Shown: positions 47,001 through 56,304 of the stretch, in pieces
Numbering within the stretch: the first letter of the stretch is position 1
Layout: each line of letters opens with the position of its first letter
Origin: Allochromatium tepidum
GTDB taxonomy: Bacteria > Pseudomonadota > Gammaproteobacteria > Chromatiales > Chromatiaceae
Direction: 5' to 3'
DNA length: 64,000 nt
Assembly: GCF_018409545.1 (NCBI RefSeq)
Contig: NZ_AP024563.1
Span: forward strand, 2,000,755 to 2,064,754
Notes under the pieces: generated by a model
Told to the model about the DNA's origin: nothing
What the model saw: only the letters and a program-made list of their open reading frames with translations
Databases searched by the model: none
Made by a program: the position numbers and the translations under genes

Positions 47001-47324
47001 TTTGTACTGAACGGTCACCACCGCCAGACCCGGCCGCGAGACCGAATAGACATGCTCGACGCCCTTGATCTCGGAGAAGACCTGTTCGGCCGGACCGGCC
47101 ACCAGATGTTCGATCTCGGTGGCCGAGGCGCCGGGAAAGGGGATGAAGACATCGGCGAAGGTGACATCGATCTGCGGCTCTTCCTCGCGCGGCGTCACCA
47201 GCACCGCGAACAGCCCCAGCAGCAGCCCGAGCAGCGCCAGTAGCGGCGTGATCTCGGTGGCCTGAAAACGGGCGGCGATCCGGCCCGACAGGCCCAGTCG
47301 CTCAGTCTTGGCCGTCTCAGTCAT
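44067..47324 (-). CDS. RND family efflux transporter permease subunit
   Basis: 1085 aa from ATG 47324 (GAGGAA upstream), overlapping the membrane-fusion gene by eight bases; the longer frame to 47348 is less likely. Typical 12-helix layout with two periplasmic loops; the TM4 proton-relay aspartates are in IGILVDDAIVVVENI. The sequence is closer to the uncharacterised AcrB-like group paired with simple fusion proteins than to classical AcrB; substrate unknown. No outer-membrane channel gene lies nearby. Confidence 0.93.
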   Translation of the reverse strand: MTETAKTERLGLSGRIAARFQATEITPLLALLGLLLGLFAVLVTPREEEPQIDVTFADVFIPFPGASATEIEHLVAGPAEQVFSEIKGVEHVYSVSRPGLAVVTVQYKVGEDNTEAVVRLFSKVMSNQDWLPPNLGVGTPIVKPMGIDDVPILTATLWSEDETVGAYELGQVAHAIEQELKRVPGTRNVYTLGAPAQLVRVLLHPEALAAHGLDLDGLRRALQAGNRIADDLSVTADNREILVQAGTFLTSVEAIGELVVGVHEGRPVYLRDVATLERGPEQPDSYVLMGAGPGAAPSGVATGWTRPAVTIAVAKQAGVNAVEVAAAVSERFEQLKGLFIPDGVEVTITRDYGATADAKAKKLISKLSFATASVVLLVLFAIGWREAIIVGAAVIVTLALTLFASWAWGFTLNRVSLFALIFSIGILVDDAIVVVENIHRHMAMSRGSLLDLMPRAVDEVGGPTILATFTVITALLPMAFVSGLMGPYMSPIPINASMGMLISLVVAFVFTPWMTNRMLGRHHPAHAHAPTGSSRDHEGGSQRLNAVFQRLIGPFLIGRRGPLNRRLLLGAILLLIAGSIWLAVNRTVVLKMLPFDNKSEFQVVLDMPEGTSLEQTLRVLSEMGEYLETVPEVSDYQIYAGTAAPINFNGLVRQYYLREGAHLGDIQVNLVDAHHRDQKSHAIALELRAPLQEIARRYDGNAKLVEIPPGPPVLSPLVAEIYGLDYDGQIAMARQVRATFEGTPDIVDVDDSVEFASRKLTLVVDRAKAARLGVAQSSVSTALATVLDGEDMSFLHGANVKYAVPIRVEYSEADKADLEQVLALRVRSETGRLVPLSEIVTVVEGTREHSIHHKDLLPVVYVTGDMAGETDSPLYGLFEIAGTLSDELGLEQWYRQAPTNPYDYSLKWDGEWQVTYETFRDMGAAYGVGLVLIYLLVVAQFRSYLVPLVIMAPIPLTLIGILPGHAILGAQFTATSMIGMIALAGIIVRNSILLVDFINQQVRAGMSLEQAVIDSAVVRAKPIALTAVAAMAGAVFILDDPIFSGLAVALLFGLFVSTLLTLVVIPVVYYGVMYKRVEWIRTATG

Positions 47325-48423
47325 GGCTCGGTTCCTCACCCTCGACATGACGCACAGGCGCCTGAGTCTTGAGCCGCGCTCCGGCGGCGATCGGATCGAG
47401 CGCCACGCGCTCGCCCTCGCTCAGGCCGGCCGGCACCACATAGGCGTCATCGAGCGCCCGGCCCAGCCGGATCTGACGGAAATGGATGTGATCGCCCTCC
47501 CCGACCACATAGATCCCAGTGACCTCGGAGCGCTGGACCACGGCCGACTTGGGCACCGTGAGCTCGGACTTCTCGCCGACCACGAAGCTGGTTTTGACGT
47601 ACATGCCCGGAAAGAGCGCCCGCTCACTGGCGCCCTCGCCCGGCGGCAGCTCGACGCGCACCTTGAAGGTATTGGATCCGGGATCGGCGAAGGGGAAGAT
47701 GGTCAAGCGGCTGGACTCGACGCGCGTCCCGTCGGGCAGATAGACCCAGGCGCGGCGTGCCGCGTCCGTGCCGCCGCCGCGCACCGCTGGAATCACGCTC
47801 TGTGGCACGTCGACCGCCACCCGCAGCTCGTCGAGCGAGATCCCGCTCATGATCGGCGTGCCCGGACTGGCGATCTCGCCGAGTTGGACGTGACGCTGGG
47901 TGACGATGCCCGAATAGGGGGCGCGAACCTCGGTATGGGCCAACTGTTCCTGAGCCGCCTCCAGACGCGCGGTGCCGGATTCCAGCTCGGCCTTGGCGCT
48001 GGCCAGTTCGGCGCGCGCCTTGTCCATGGCCGACTCCGAGACGTTCTTGGTGCGATAGAGTCCCGCCACCCGGTCGTGCTCCTCCTGGGCCTGACGCAGA
48101 CGGGCGCTGGCGGCCTTGAGATCCGCCGCCGCCTGTCCGACACGGGCACGATGCTCGGTGTCCTTGATCCGCGCCAGCAACGCCCCCTTCTCCACGAAGT
48201 CGTCGACATCGTAGAGGATCTCCTGGATCTGGCCTTGGGTCTGGGCCGAGACGGTGCTGCGGTTGACCGCCTCGACGATCCCATCGAGCCGATATTCGCG
48301 CGGCAGGGTACGGAACTCGGCCGGCGCCGTCTTCAGTGGCGGCGGATCGGCCTGATCCGCGAGTGCGGACGCCGGCGCCAGGACGCAGCAGGCCAGTAAC
48401 AGGGTCGATCTCATCGAACGCAT
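47317..48423 (-). CDS. RND efflux periplasmic adaptor (membrane fusion protein)
   Basis: 368 aa from ATG 48423, eight bases after AAGGAG; a GTG three codons earlier overlaps that Shine-Dalgarno. Signal peptide to about residue 22, then HlyD-type barrel-sandwich (GIVEAVNRSTVSAQTQGQIQEI, APYSGIVTQRHVQLGEIASPG), a coiled-coil hairpin at about 85-150, and the beta-barrel domain. No lipobox is evident. Partner of the following RND gene. Confidence 0.92.
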   Translation of the reverse strand: MRSMRSTLLLACCVLAPASALADQADPPPLKTAPAEFRTLPREYRLDGIVEAVNRSTVSAQTQGQIQEILYDVDDFVEKGALLARIKDTEHRARVGQAAADLKAASARLRQAQEEHDRVAGLYRTKNVSESAMDKARAELASAKAELESGTARLEAAQEQLAHTEVRAPYSGIVTQRHVQLGEIASPGTPIMSGISLDELRVAVDVPQSVIPAVRGGGTDAARRAWVYLPDGTRVESSRLTIFPFADPGSNTFKVRVELPPGEGASERALFPGMYVKTSFVVGEKSELTVPKSAVVQRSEVTGIYVVGEGDHIHFRQIRLGRALDDAYVVPAGLSEGERVALDPIAAGARLKTQAPVRHVEGEEPSHD

Positions 48424-48438
48424 TTCGATCACTCCTTG

Positions 48439-48480
48439 TATTAGATTTCTCTAATATTGTGCGATTGACCGTCTTTTCAA
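48439..48480 (-). promoter_or_regulatory. Promoter with palindromic operator of the efflux operon
   Basis: A perfect inverted repeat TATTAGA-TTTC-TCTAATA (48439-48456) overlaps a minus-strand -10 TATTAG (48456-48451), with -35 TTGAAA at 48480-48475 and an 18-base spacer. A dimeric repressor (TetR, MarR or ArsR type) bound there would block the promoter. No regulator gene is adjacent in this window. Confidence 0.5.
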
Positions 48481-48492
48481 TGCCGGTATTAC
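48465..48492 (+). promoter_or_regulatory. Possible plus-strand promoter for the acyl-CoA synthetase
   Basis: TTGACC (48465-48470), 16-base spacer, TATTAC (48487-48492), about 105 bases before the GTG start. It overlaps the divergent efflux promoter, so the two could be co-controlled. Confidence 0.35.
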
Positions 48493-48596
48493 GCGCTGGC
48501 GGCGAACCAGGGACAGGATCATGGTTCGCGTTGCACAGGTGCGTGTTTGCGGTTCAAATTGAGTCCTTATAACAAACCGATAATGAGGATAGCCCA

Positions 48597-50414
48597 GTGA
48601 CGCCAGGATCCGAGGATCTGATTTCGATCGATCAGGCCAAGACGCTCGATGGGCTGTTCCTGCAACGTGTCGGACGTTCTCCGGAGCGCGTGGCCTATCG
48701 CTATTTCGAGCGCGATCAGGGCTGGCGCGCGCTGACCTGGGGCGAGATGGGCGACTGGGTGGCGCGCTGGCGTCAGGCGCTCGCCGGGGAGTCGCTGGAG
48801 ACCGGTGATCGGGTGGCGATGCTGCTGCGCAACGGCCCGGAGTGGATCATGTTCGATCAGGCCGCCTTCGCGCTGGGTCTGGTCACGGTTCCGCTCTACA
48901 CCGACGATCGCGCCGACAACGCGGCCTACATCCTCGACGACGCGGCGGTCAAGGTGCTGCTGATCCAGGACGTAGGACGCTGGAAGCGTCTGGCCGAGGC
49001 CATCGGCGACTCACCCTGGCCGCAACGGGTGATCATCCTCGAATCGAGTCCGGCGGCCTATGAACTGGCCGAGCGCGACAGTCGCGTGCGGGTCGCCGAG
49101 TCCTGGCTGCCGGCCGGCGCCCCGCCCCTGAGCCGGCGCGACGGCGAGCCGCACGACCTGGCGACCATCGTCTATACCTCGGGCACCACAGGTCGACCCA
49201 AGGGCGTGATGCTGAGCCATCACAACATCCTGAGTAACGCCCACGCCGTACTCATGCTCATCGACGTCTATGGCGAGGATCTGTTTCTCTCCTTCCTGCC
49301 GCTGTCGCACATGCTCGAACGCACCGGCGGCTACTACCTGCCGATGATGGCGGGCGCGACCGTGGCCTATGCGCGCTCGGTGGCGCAACTGGCCGAGGAT
49401 CTGCAAACCATCCGGCCGACGGTCATCATCGCCGTGCCGCGCGTCTTCGAGCGGGTCTACGGGCGAATCGCCGATCAGCTCCAGGCCCGGCCGGCCCCGG
49501 TGCGCCGGCTGTTCCAACTGGCGGTCGCGACCGGCTGGCGCGCCTTTCTGCGCGAACAGGGACGCGGCGGCCGGCATCCGAGCCTGCTGCTGTGGCCCTT
49601 CCTCAAACGCAAGGTCGGCGAACCCGTGCTCCGGAAGCTCGGCGGTCGGCTGCGGGTGGCCGTCAGCGGCGGCGCGGCCCTGCCGATCGGCGTGGCACGC
49701 ACCTTCATCGGACTGGGGCTGCCGCTGATCCAGGGCTATGGCCTGACCGAGACCAGTCCGGTCGTCAGTTTCAATCCGCTCGAGGACAACATCCCTGAGA
49801 GCGTCGGGGTGCCGATCCGGGGCATCCAGGTGCGCGTCGGCGACAACGACGAGCTGCTCATCAAGGGCGAGAATGTGATGCAGGGCTACTGGAACGACCA
49901 GGCCGCCACGGCCAGGGTCTTGAATCCAGACGGCTGGCTGCATACGGGCGATCAGGGGCGGATCCAGGATGGTCACATCTTCATCACCGGGCGCATCAAG
50001 GACATCCTGGTGCTCTCCAACGGCGAGAAGGTGCCGCCGGCCGATCTGGAGATGGCCATCGGACTGGATCCGCTGTTCGATCAGGTCATGGTCGTCGGCG
50101 AGGGGCATTCCTATCTCAGCGCCATCCTGGTGCTCAATGCCGACCTCTGGCCGGGCATCGCCCACGAACATGGACTCGATCCCAATCTGGTGGAGAGTCT
50201 GCACGATGCACACTTGCACAAGAACATCATCAAGCGCCTGCGCTTGGCGTTGAGTGACTTCCCCGGCTATGCCAAGATCCGGCGCGTCACCCTGACCCTG
50301 GAACCCTGGTCGATCGAGAATGGCCTGTTGACGCCGACCATGAAGATCAAGCGCACCCGGATCATCGAGCACCATGCCCCGGCCATCCAGTCGATGTATG
50401 GCGGTGATGGTTGA
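48597..50414 (+). CDS. Long-chain acyl-CoA synthetase (AMP-forming)
   Basis: 605 aa from GTG 48597 with GAGGAT upstream. Adenylate-forming family: the P-loop-like motif IVYTSGTTGRPKG is at 191-203, GYGLTETSP is the A5 motif, and GWLHTGDQG and the GRIKDILVLSNGEK hinge complete the set. Of the FadD15/long-chain type with C-terminal KIKR. Activates fatty acids to acyl-CoA at the membrane. Divergent from the efflux operon and followed 44 bp later by tRNA-Gly. Confidence 0.9.
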   Translation: MTPGSEDLISIDQAKTLDGLFLQRVGRSPERVAYRYFERDQGWRALTWGEMGDWVARWRQALAGESLETGDRVAMLLRNGPEWIMFDQAAFALGLVTVPLYTDDRADNAAYILDDAAVKVLLIQDVGRWKRLAEAIGDSPWPQRVIILESSPAAYELAERDSRVRVAESWLPAGAPPLSRRDGEPHDLATIVYTSGTTGRPKGVMLSHHNILSNAHAVLMLIDVYGEDLFLSFLPLSHMLERTGGYYLPMMAGATVAYARSVAQLAEDLQTIRPTVIIAVPRVFERVYGRIADQLQARPAPVRRLFQLAVATGWRAFLREQGRGGRHPSLLLWPFLKRKVGEPVLRKLGGRLRVAVSGGAALPIGVARTFIGLGLPLIQGYGLTETSPVVSFNPLEDNIPESVGVPIRGIQVRVGDNDELLIKGENVMQGYWNDQAATARVLNPDGWLHTGDQGRIQDGHIFITGRIKDILVLSNGEKVPPADLEMAIGLDPLFDQVMVVGEGHSYLSAILVLNADLWPGIAHEHGLDPNLVESLHDAHLHKNIIKRLRLALSDFPGYAKIRRVTLTLEPWSIENGLLTPTMKIKRTRIIEHHAPAIQSMYGGDG

Positions 50415-50417
50415 GGC

Positions 50418-50446
50418 TTGCCAAGGCGCCGGCACGGCCCTAAACT
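50418..50446 (+). promoter_or_regulatory. Sigma-70 promoter of tRNA-Gly
   Basis: TTGCCA (50418-50423), 17-base spacer, TAAACT (50441-50446), placing the start a few bases before the tRNA 5' end. Confidence 0.6.
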
Positions 50447-50458
50447 AATCGATCTATC

Positions 50459-50532
50459 GCGGGTGTAGTTCAATGGTAGAACAGGAGCTTCCCAAGCTTC
50501 TAACGTGGGTTCGATTCCCATCACCCGCTCCA
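50459..50532 (+). tRNA. tRNA-Gly (anticodon CCC)
   Basis: 74 nt with encoded CCA. The acceptor GCGGGTG pairs with CACCCGC, the T loop is GGTTCGATTCC, and the anticodon loop TTCCCAA gives CCC (codon GGG). Close to E. coli glyU. Confidence 0.97.
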
Positions 50533-50541
50533 ATCCGCTCT

Positions 50542-50566
50542 CGCTTGGCTCCTTGAACTCCAAGCG
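50542..50566 (+). terminator. Hairpin after tRNA-Gly
   Basis: CGCTTGG / CCAAGCG, 7 bp with an 11-base loop, ten bases after the tRNA. It lacks a T-run, so it is only a possible terminator before mutY. Confidence 0.35.
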
Positions 50567-50604
50567 CTTCCGATCCTCCCCGACCGTCCCGTTCGCGATT
50601 GCCC

Positions 50605-51675
50605 ATGACCCCGTCACCGGAGGAGTTTGCGTCCATCGTGCTGGACTGGTTCGACCGGCACGGTCGCCATGACCTGCCCTGGCAGCGCGATCCCACGCCC
50701 TATCGGGTCTGGGTCTCCGAGATCATGCTGCAACAGACCCAGGTCGGCGTGGTCATTCCCTATTTCGAGCGCTTCATGGCGTCCTTTCCGACGCTCGCGG
50801 ATCTGGCGGCGGCCGAACTCGATGCCGTGCTGGCGCATTGGTCGGGGCTGGGCTACTACGCGCGCGGGCGCAATCTGCATCGCGCGGCCGTGCTGATCCG
50901 GGAGCGGCATGGCGGCGTCTTTCCAGACGACTTCGCGGCGGTCGAGAGTCTGCCGGGCATCGGGCGCTCGACGGCTGGGGCCATTCTGTCGCTGGCCTGC
51001 GGGCAGCGTCATCCGATCCTCGACGGCAACGTCAAGCGGGTGCTGGCGCGCGTCTTCGGTGTCGAGGGCTGGCCGGGACAGAGTGCGGTGCTGGCCGAAC
51101 TTTGGCGGCTCGCCGAGTGCTGTACGCCTCGGGTACGCGCGGGGGCCTACAACCAGGGGATGATGGATCTCGGGGCTAAGCTCTGCACCCGCGCGCGCCC
51201 GGACTGTGCGCGTTGTCCGCTCGTCGGGCGCTGTGTCGCCCAGGTTCAGGGACGACAGCGTGAACTGCCTGCGCCGCGTCCGCGCAAGGAACTGCCGACG
51301 CGCGTGACCACCCTACTCGCCATCCTCGATCCGGCCGGCGAGATCCTGCTCGAACGGCGTCCGCCGACCGGGATCTGGGGCGGACTCTGGAGTCTGCCCG
51401 AGACCGGCGTCCCGGCCTCGGACATCGGGTCGATCGCCGACTGGTGCCTGGATCGGTTCGGCGTTCGGCCCGAGCGGGTTGAAAGGCTCGCCGAGCGCCG
51501 TCATACCTTCAGTCACTATCATCTCAGGATCGAGCCGGCCCGAATCGAGTTGGGGGCCTATCCGTCGCGGGTTCAGGACAGCGTCGGCTGGAGCTGGAGT
51601 CCGCTGGGCCGGGTTGGCGAGCTCGGGCTACCCGCGCCTGTCGCCCGGATCCTCGCCGATCTGGACCGCGCCTGA
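50605..51675 (+). CDS. mutY: A/G-specific adenine glycosylase
   Basis: 356 aa from ATG 50605 (a TTG two codons earlier is possible). Removes adenine opposite 8-oxoguanine. Catalytic Glu39 (SEIMLQQTQV), helix-hairpin-helix LPGIGRSTAG, Asp140 (ILDGNVKRV), the iron-sulfur cluster cysteines 194, 201, 204 and 210, and a C-terminal NUDIX-like domain (LLERRPPTGIWGGLWSLPE). yggX follows, as in E. coli. Confidence 0.97.
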   Translation: MTPSPEEFASIVLDWFDRHGRHDLPWQRDPTPYRVWVSEIMLQQTQVGVVIPYFERFMASFPTLADLAAAELDAVLAHWSGLGYYARGRNLHRAAVLIRERHGGVFPDDFAAVESLPGIGRSTAGAILSLACGQRHPILDGNVKRVLARVFGVEGWPGQSAVLAELWRLAECCTPRVRAGAYNQGMMDLGAKLCTRARPDCARCPLVGRCVAQVQGRQRELPAPRPRKELPTRVTTLLAILDPAGEILLERRPPTGIWGGLWSLPETGVPASDIGSIADWCLDRFGVRPERVERLAERRHTFSHYHLRIEPARIELGAYPSRVQDSVGWSWSPLGRVGELGLPAPVARILADLDRA

Positions 51676-51755
51676 AGCCCGAATCCGGCACGGTCGATCC
51701 CGGCCTGTTTCGATGCTGAGTGCCGAACGCTGTCTTGAGTGAGGACTGACCGATC

Positions 51756-52028
51756 ATGAGCCGTACCGTCCACTGTATCAAACTCGGTCGCGAGGCCGAG
51801 GGACTCGACCGCCCCACCTATCCCGGCGAACTGGGCCGGCGCATCTTCGAGCAGGTCTCCAAGTCCGCCTGGCAGGACTGGCTGCGCCACCAGACCATGC
51901 TCATCAACGAGAATCGTCTCAGCCCCATGGACCCCAAGGCGCGCCTGTTCCTCGAAGAGCAGATGGAACGCTATTTCTTCGGTGAGGGGGCCGAGACGCC
52001 GTCCGGCTATACGCCGCCCTCGGCTTGA
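51756..52028 (+). CDS. yggX: Fe(2+)-trafficking / oxidative damage protection protein YggX
   Basis: 90 aa. [27 protein letters not shown], with conserved Cys7, and the [30 protein letters not shown] segment match YggX. Small cytoplasmic protein protecting iron-sulfur clusters. 80 bp after mutY, a conserved pair. Confidence 0.96.
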   Translation: MSRTVHCIKLGREAEGLDRPTYPGELGRRIFEQVSKSAWQDWLRHQTMLINENRLSPMDPKARLFLEEQMERYFFGEGAETPSGYTPPSA

Positions 52029-52030
52029 GG

Positions 52031-52052
52031 GCGGCTGGTCTGGTCCAGCCGC
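52031..52052 (+). terminator. Hairpin after yggX
   Basis: GCGGCTGG / CCAGCCGC, perfect 8-bp stem with a six-base loop, three bases after the yggX stop. There is no T-run, but the position fits the end of mutY-yggX transcription. Confidence 0.45.
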
Positions 52053-52168
52053 GTCACGGCGAATGTTTCCGGTCCGGTAGTCGACAAGCCGAACCGAGAT
52101 CGATTCGAGTGAGGTCCGGACAGCAACCGGCAACGGGTGGCCAATGAGTTGGCCCAAGCAGGCGGGCA

Positions 52169-52195
52169 AGAAAAAAACCGGCTTGAGAGCCGGTT
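52169..52195 (-). terminator. Intrinsic terminator of tRNA-Val
   Basis: On the minus strand AACCGGCT / AGCCGGTT (8-bp perfect stem, four-base loop) is followed by a run of T residues (52177-52171). It lies 20 bases after the tRNA 3' end. Confidence 0.92.
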
Positions 52196-52215
52196 GATTC
52201 TGAAGGGATTTTATT

Positions 52216-52290
52216 TGGTGGGCGCAGGTGGGATCGAACCACCGACCCCTGCCGTGTGAAGGCAGTGCTCTCCCGCTGAGCTATGCGCCC
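52216..52290 (-). tRNA. tRNA-Val (anticodon CAC)
   Basis: 75 nt with encoded CCA. Acceptor GGGCGCA pairs with TGCGCCC; D loop AGCTCAGCGGGAGAGC; anticodon arm CTGCC-TTCACAC-GGCAG gives CAC (codon GUG); T loop GGTTCGATCCC. Confidence 0.96.
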
Positions 52291-52304
52291 TGAACAGACG
52301 GCGA

Positions 52305-52333
52305 ATGATAGCCGGATTGGCGGGGCCTGACAA
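52305..52333 (-). promoter_or_regulatory. Sigma-70 promoter of tRNA-Val
   Basis: Minus strand TTGTCA (52333-52328), 17-base spacer, TATCAT (52310-52305), about 15 bases before the tRNA 5' end. Confidence 0.65.
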
Positions 52334-52362
52334 GCCCAGCCGCACTCGATCACCTCACCCGA

Positions 52363-55300
52363 TCAGCCGACCCAGACGCGCGCATTGCGGAACAGCCGCA
52401 TCCAGGGACCGTCCTGACCCCAGTCATCCGGATGCCAGGAGTTCTGGACGGCCCGGAAGACGCGCTCGGGATGCGGCATCAGGATGGTGACGCGCCCGTC
52501 GGTGGTGGTCAGTCCGGCGATGCCGTTGGGCGAGCCGTTGGGGTTGGCCGGATAGCGTTCGGCGATCCGGCCGTCGTTCTCGACATAGCGCGCCACCACC
52601 CAGGGTTCGGCCGCCGCCAGATGGGCCGCGTCGCGGAACTCCGCCCTCCCCTCGCCATGCGCCACGGCGATCGGCATCCGCGATCCGGCCATGCCTGCCA
52701 TCAGTGCCGAGGGGGTTGCCTCGACCTGGAGCATGAGCGTGCGCGCCTCGAATTGCTCGGAGCGGTTGCGCACGAAGTGCGGCCAGTGATCGGCACCCGG
52801 AATCAGCTCGCGCAGGTTGGAGAGCATCTGGCAGCCGTTGCAGACACCGAGCGCGAAGGTGTCGGTACGCGCGAAGAACGCCTGGAACTGATCGCGCGCG
52901 CGGGCGTTGAACAGGATGGTCTTGGCCCAGCCCTCGCCCGCGCCCAGCACGTCGCCGTAGGAGAAGCCGCCACAGGCCACCAGACCCCGGAAATCGGCCA
53001 GATCCACGCGCCCGGCGATGACATCGGATAGATGCACGTCGACACAGGAGAAGCCGGCGGCATGGAAGGCGGCGGCCATCTCGATCTGACCATTGACGCC
53101 CTGATCGCGCAGGATGGCGATCGGCGGACGCGCCCCGCGTTCGATGTAGGGTGCGGCGATGTCGTCGTCGGGATCGAAGGTCAGGACCGCATTCAGGCCC
53201 GGATCGGGTGCGCCGATACGCGCGAAGGCTTCGGCCGCGCACTCGGGATCGTCGCGCCGCGCCTGCATCCGGTAGCTGGTCTCGGACCAGAGCCGTTGCA
53301 GCTCGGCACGATCGGCCGTGAACAGGGTGCAGCAACGATGACAGATACGGATCTGGTCGCTGTCGTCGAGCAGCCCGATCACCGGGCTGAACTCGGCCAG
53401 ACCGTGGTACTCCAGGATCTGGAGCACATCATCCGTGTCGGTATGGCGCACCTGGATGACCGCGCCCAGTTCCTCGCTGAACAGGGCGGCGAGCACGTCG
53501 GAGCCGATCGCGGCCAGGTCGATGTCCAGACCGCAGTGTCCGGCGAAGGCCATCTCGCACAGGGTCGCGAGCAGACCGCCGTCGGAGCGGTCGTGATAGG
53601 CCAGGATCATGCCCTCGGCGCGCAGTTCCTGGAGCGCCGCGAAGAAGCGTTTGAGCAGATCGGGATCGTCGAGGTCCGGCGGCTCGGTACCGATCCGGTT
53701 GTAGACCTGCGCCAGCGCCGAGCCGCCGAGCCGGTTGCGCCCGCGCCCGAGATCGATCAGGATCAGATCGGTGTCGCCCTGATCGGTGCGCAGTTGCGGC
53801 GTCAGGGTGTCGCGCACGTCCTCGACCGGCGCGAAGGCCGAGACGATCAACGACAGGGGCGAAGTCATCTCGCGCCGCTCGCCCTCGGGCGTGTTCCACA
53901 CCGTCTTCATGCTCATGGAATCCTTGCCGACCGGGATCGCGATCCCGAGTTCGGCGCAGAGTTCCAGACCGACCGCGCGCACCGTGTCGTAGAGCCGGGC
54001 ATCCTCGCCCGGATGTCCGGCGGCGGCCATCCAGTTGGCCGAAAGCTTGATGTCGCCCAGCACGGCGATGTCGGCGGCGAGGATGTTGGTGATGGCCTCG
54101 CCGACCGCCATCCGGCCCGAGGCCGGGGCATCGAGCAGCGCCAGCGGGGTGCGCTCGCCGATGGCCATGGCCTCGCCGGTGTAGCCGCTGAAATCGCTCA
54201 GGGTCACGGCGCAGTCGGCGACCGGCACCTGCCAGGGACCGACCATCTGCTCGCGCGCCACCAGTCCGGTGATGCTGCGGTCGCCGATGGTGATGAGGAA
54301 GCTCTTGTCGGCGACCGTCGGCAGACGAAGCACGCGGGCGATGGCGTCGCTCAGTTCGATGCCGCTGGTGTCGAAGGGCGCGCCGGGTGACGGCAGACGC
54401 TCGACCTCGCGGCGCATCCGCGGCGGTTTGCCGAGCAGCAGCGAGAGCGGCATGTCGATCGGGCGCTCACCGCGCGCGGCGTCTTCGAGCGTTAGATGCT
54501 CGATCTCGGTCGCCTCGCCGACCACGGCATAGGGGCAGCGCTCGCGCTCGCAGATGGCCTTGAACTCGTCCAGCTGCTCGGCGGCGACCGCCAGCACATA
54601 GCGCTCCTGCGACTCGTTGCACCAGAGTTCCATCGGCGACAGCGAGGGATCGTCGCTCGGGATCGCGGCCAGATCGAAGCGCCCGCCGCGTCCGCCGTCG
54701 TGCACCAGCTCGGGCAGCGCGTTGGACAGTCCGCCCGCGCCGACGTCATGGATGAAGAGGATCGGATTGTCCTCACCGCGCGCCCAGCAGCGGTCGATGA
54801 CCTCCTGACAGCGCCGCTGCATCTCAGGGTTGGCGCGCTGCACCGAGGCGAAATCCAGATCCTCGGCCGAGGCGCCCGACGCCATGCTGGAGGCCGCACC
54901 GCCGCCGAGACCGATCAGCATCGCCGGTCCGCCGAGCACGACCAGCGGCGTGCCCGCCGGGAAGGGGCGCTTCTCGACATGCTCGTCGCGGATGTTGCCC
55001 ATGCCGCCGGCGAGCATGATCGGCTTGTGATAGCCGCGCAGTTCGTTGCGGCCGTCCGGGCCGGGGATCGCCTGCTCGTAGGTGCGGAAATAGCCGGCCA
55101 GATTGGGCCGTCCGAACTCGTTGTTGAAAGCCGCCGCGCCGATCGGTCCCTCGATCATGATGTCGAACGCCGAGACGATGCGCTCCGGCTTGCCGTGATC
55201 GACCTCCCAGGGCTGCTCGAAACCGGGGATACGCAGGTTCGACACCGAGAAGCCGCACAGACCGGCCTTGGGCTTGGCGCCCTGCCCGGTCGCGCCCTCG

Positions 55301-56256
55301 TCGCGGATCTCGCCGCCCGAGCCGGTGGCCGCGCCCGGATCGGGCGCGATGGCGGTCGGGTGATTGTGGGTCTCGACCTTCATCAACAGATGAATGGGTT
55401 CCTCGGACTCGCAATAGACGCGCGTTTTGGGACAAGGGATGAAACGCCGTCCTTCCCAGCCTTCGAGCACGGCGGCGTTGTCCTTGTAGGCGGAGAGCAC
55501 GCCTTCGGGCGAACTCTGGGTGGTATGGCGGATCATGGCGAACAGCGAATGGGTCTGCGGCTCGCCGTCGATCACCCAGTCGGCGTTGAAGATCTTGTGC
55601 CGGCAGTGCTCGGAGTTGGCCTGGGCGAACATCATCAGCTCCACATCGGTCGGATTGCGGCCGAGCGCGCTGAAGTTTTCGGTCAGATAGTCGATCTCGT
55701 CGTCGGAGAGCGCCAGGCCCAGTTCGAGATTGGCCGTTTCCAGCGCCGGACGTCCGGCGCCGATGACGTCGACCCGCTGCATCGGACGCGGCTCGGCGGA
55801 CTCGAAGAGCTGACCGGCCGAGTCCAGATCGAAGCGGACCACCTGGGTCATGCGGTCGTGCAGAACGGCGGCCGCCGCCCCCAGCACATGGCCGTCGATC
55901 TCGGCCGATTCGCCGGTCAGATAATAGGCGATGCCGCGCTCCAGACGGCGGATCGTCTTCAGGCCGCAGTTGTGCGCGATGTCGGTCGCCTTCGACGACC
56001 AGGGCGAGATGGTCCCCGGTCGCGGCACCACCAGCACCAGACGTCCCTCGGGCTCATGCGCCGGCAGGCTCGGCCCATAGCGCAGCAGACGCTCCAGGAT
56101 GGCGCGCTCCTCGGCGCTGAGTTCAGCCGTCACCTGGGCGAAATGCACATACTCGGCATAGGGCCGGATGTGGAGTCCGGTCAGCTCGCGCAGCCGGTCG
56201 GCCAGTTTCTGGAGACGGAGTTCGGAGAAGGCGGGCGCGCCACGGAGGACAAGCAT
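52363..56256 (-). CDS. purL: Phosphoribosylformylglycinamidine synthase
   Basis: 1297 aa, the large single-chain form of proteobacteria. N-terminal PurS-like domain, linker, two FGAM synthase halves ([32 protein letters not shown]) and a C-terminal glutaminase with GVCNGCQML (Cys near residue 1140) and MPHPERVFR. Fourth step of purine synthesis. Same strand as rlmB, 48 bp downstream of it. ATG 56256 ([18 protein letters not shown]) matches family starts. Confidence 0.98.
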   Translation of the reverse strand: MLVLRGAPAFSELRLQKLADRLRELTGLHIRPYAEYVHFAQVTAELSAEERAILERLLRYGPSLPAHEPEGRLVLVVPRPGTISPWSSKATDIAHNCGLKTIRRLERGIAYYLTGESAEIDGHVLGAAAAVLHDRMTQVVRFDLDSAGQLFESAEPRPMQRVDVIGAGRPALETANLELGLALSDDEIDYLTENFSALGRNPTDVELMMFAQANSEHCRHKIFNADWVIDGEPQTHSLFAMIRHTTQSSPEGVLSAYKDNAAVLEGWEGRRFIPCPKTRVYCESEEPIHLLMKVETHNHPTAIAPDPGAATGSGGEIRDEGATGQGAKPKAGLCGFSVSNLRIPGFEQPWEVDHGKPERIVSAFDIMIEGPIGAAAFNNEFGRPNLAGYFRTYEQAIPGPDGRNELRGYHKPIMLAGGMGNIRDEHVEKRPFPAGTPLVVLGGPAMLIGLGGGAASSMASGASAEDLDFASVQRANPEMQRRCQEVIDRCWARGEDNPILFIHDVGAGGLSNALPELVHDGGRGGRFDLAAIPSDDPSLSPMELWCNESQERYVLAVAAEQLDEFKAICERERCPYAVVGEATEIEHLTLEDAARGERPIDMPLSLLLGKPPRMRREVERLPSPGAPFDTSGIELSDAIARVLRLPTVADKSFLITIGDRSITGLVAREQMVGPWQVPVADCAVTLSDFSGYTGEAMAIGERTPLALLDAPASGRMAVGEAITNILAADIAVLGDIKLSANWMAAAGHPGEDARLYDTVRAVGLELCAELGIAIPVGKDSMSMKTVWNTPEGERREMTSPLSLIVSAFAPVEDVRDTLTPQLRTDQGDTDLILIDLGRGRNRLGGSALAQVYNRIGTEPPDLDDPDLLKRFFAALQELRAEGMILAYHDRSDGGLLATLCEMAFAGHCGLDIDLAAIGSDVLAALFSEELGAVIQVRHTDTDDVLQILEYHGLAEFSPVIGLLDDSDQIRICHRCCTLFTADRAELQRLWSETSYRMQARRDDPECAAEAFARIGAPDPGLNAVLTFDPDDDIAAPYIERGARPPIAILRDQGVNGQIEMAAAFHAAGFSCVDVHLSDVIAGRVDLADFRGLVACGGFSYGDVLGAGEGWAKTILFNARARDQFQAFFARTDTFALGVCNGCQMLSNLRELIPGADHWPHFVRNRSEQFEARTLMLQVEATPSALMAGMAGSRMPIAVAHGEGRAEFRDAAHLAAAEPWVVARYVENDGRIAERYPANPNGSPNGIAGLTTTDGRVTILMPHPERVFRAVQNSWHPDDWGQDGPWMRLFRNARVWVG

Positions 56257-56304
56257 CGGCGTTGCTCTTTAGGGACTTGGGTGATTGTCGACAGAAAAAG
56301 ACAG

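Noticed and set aside
44412-47243. 943-codon plus-strand frame opposite the RND transporter
   Set aside because: His/Asp/Gln-rich shadow of a membrane protein gene with no family match; the RND frame is unambiguous.
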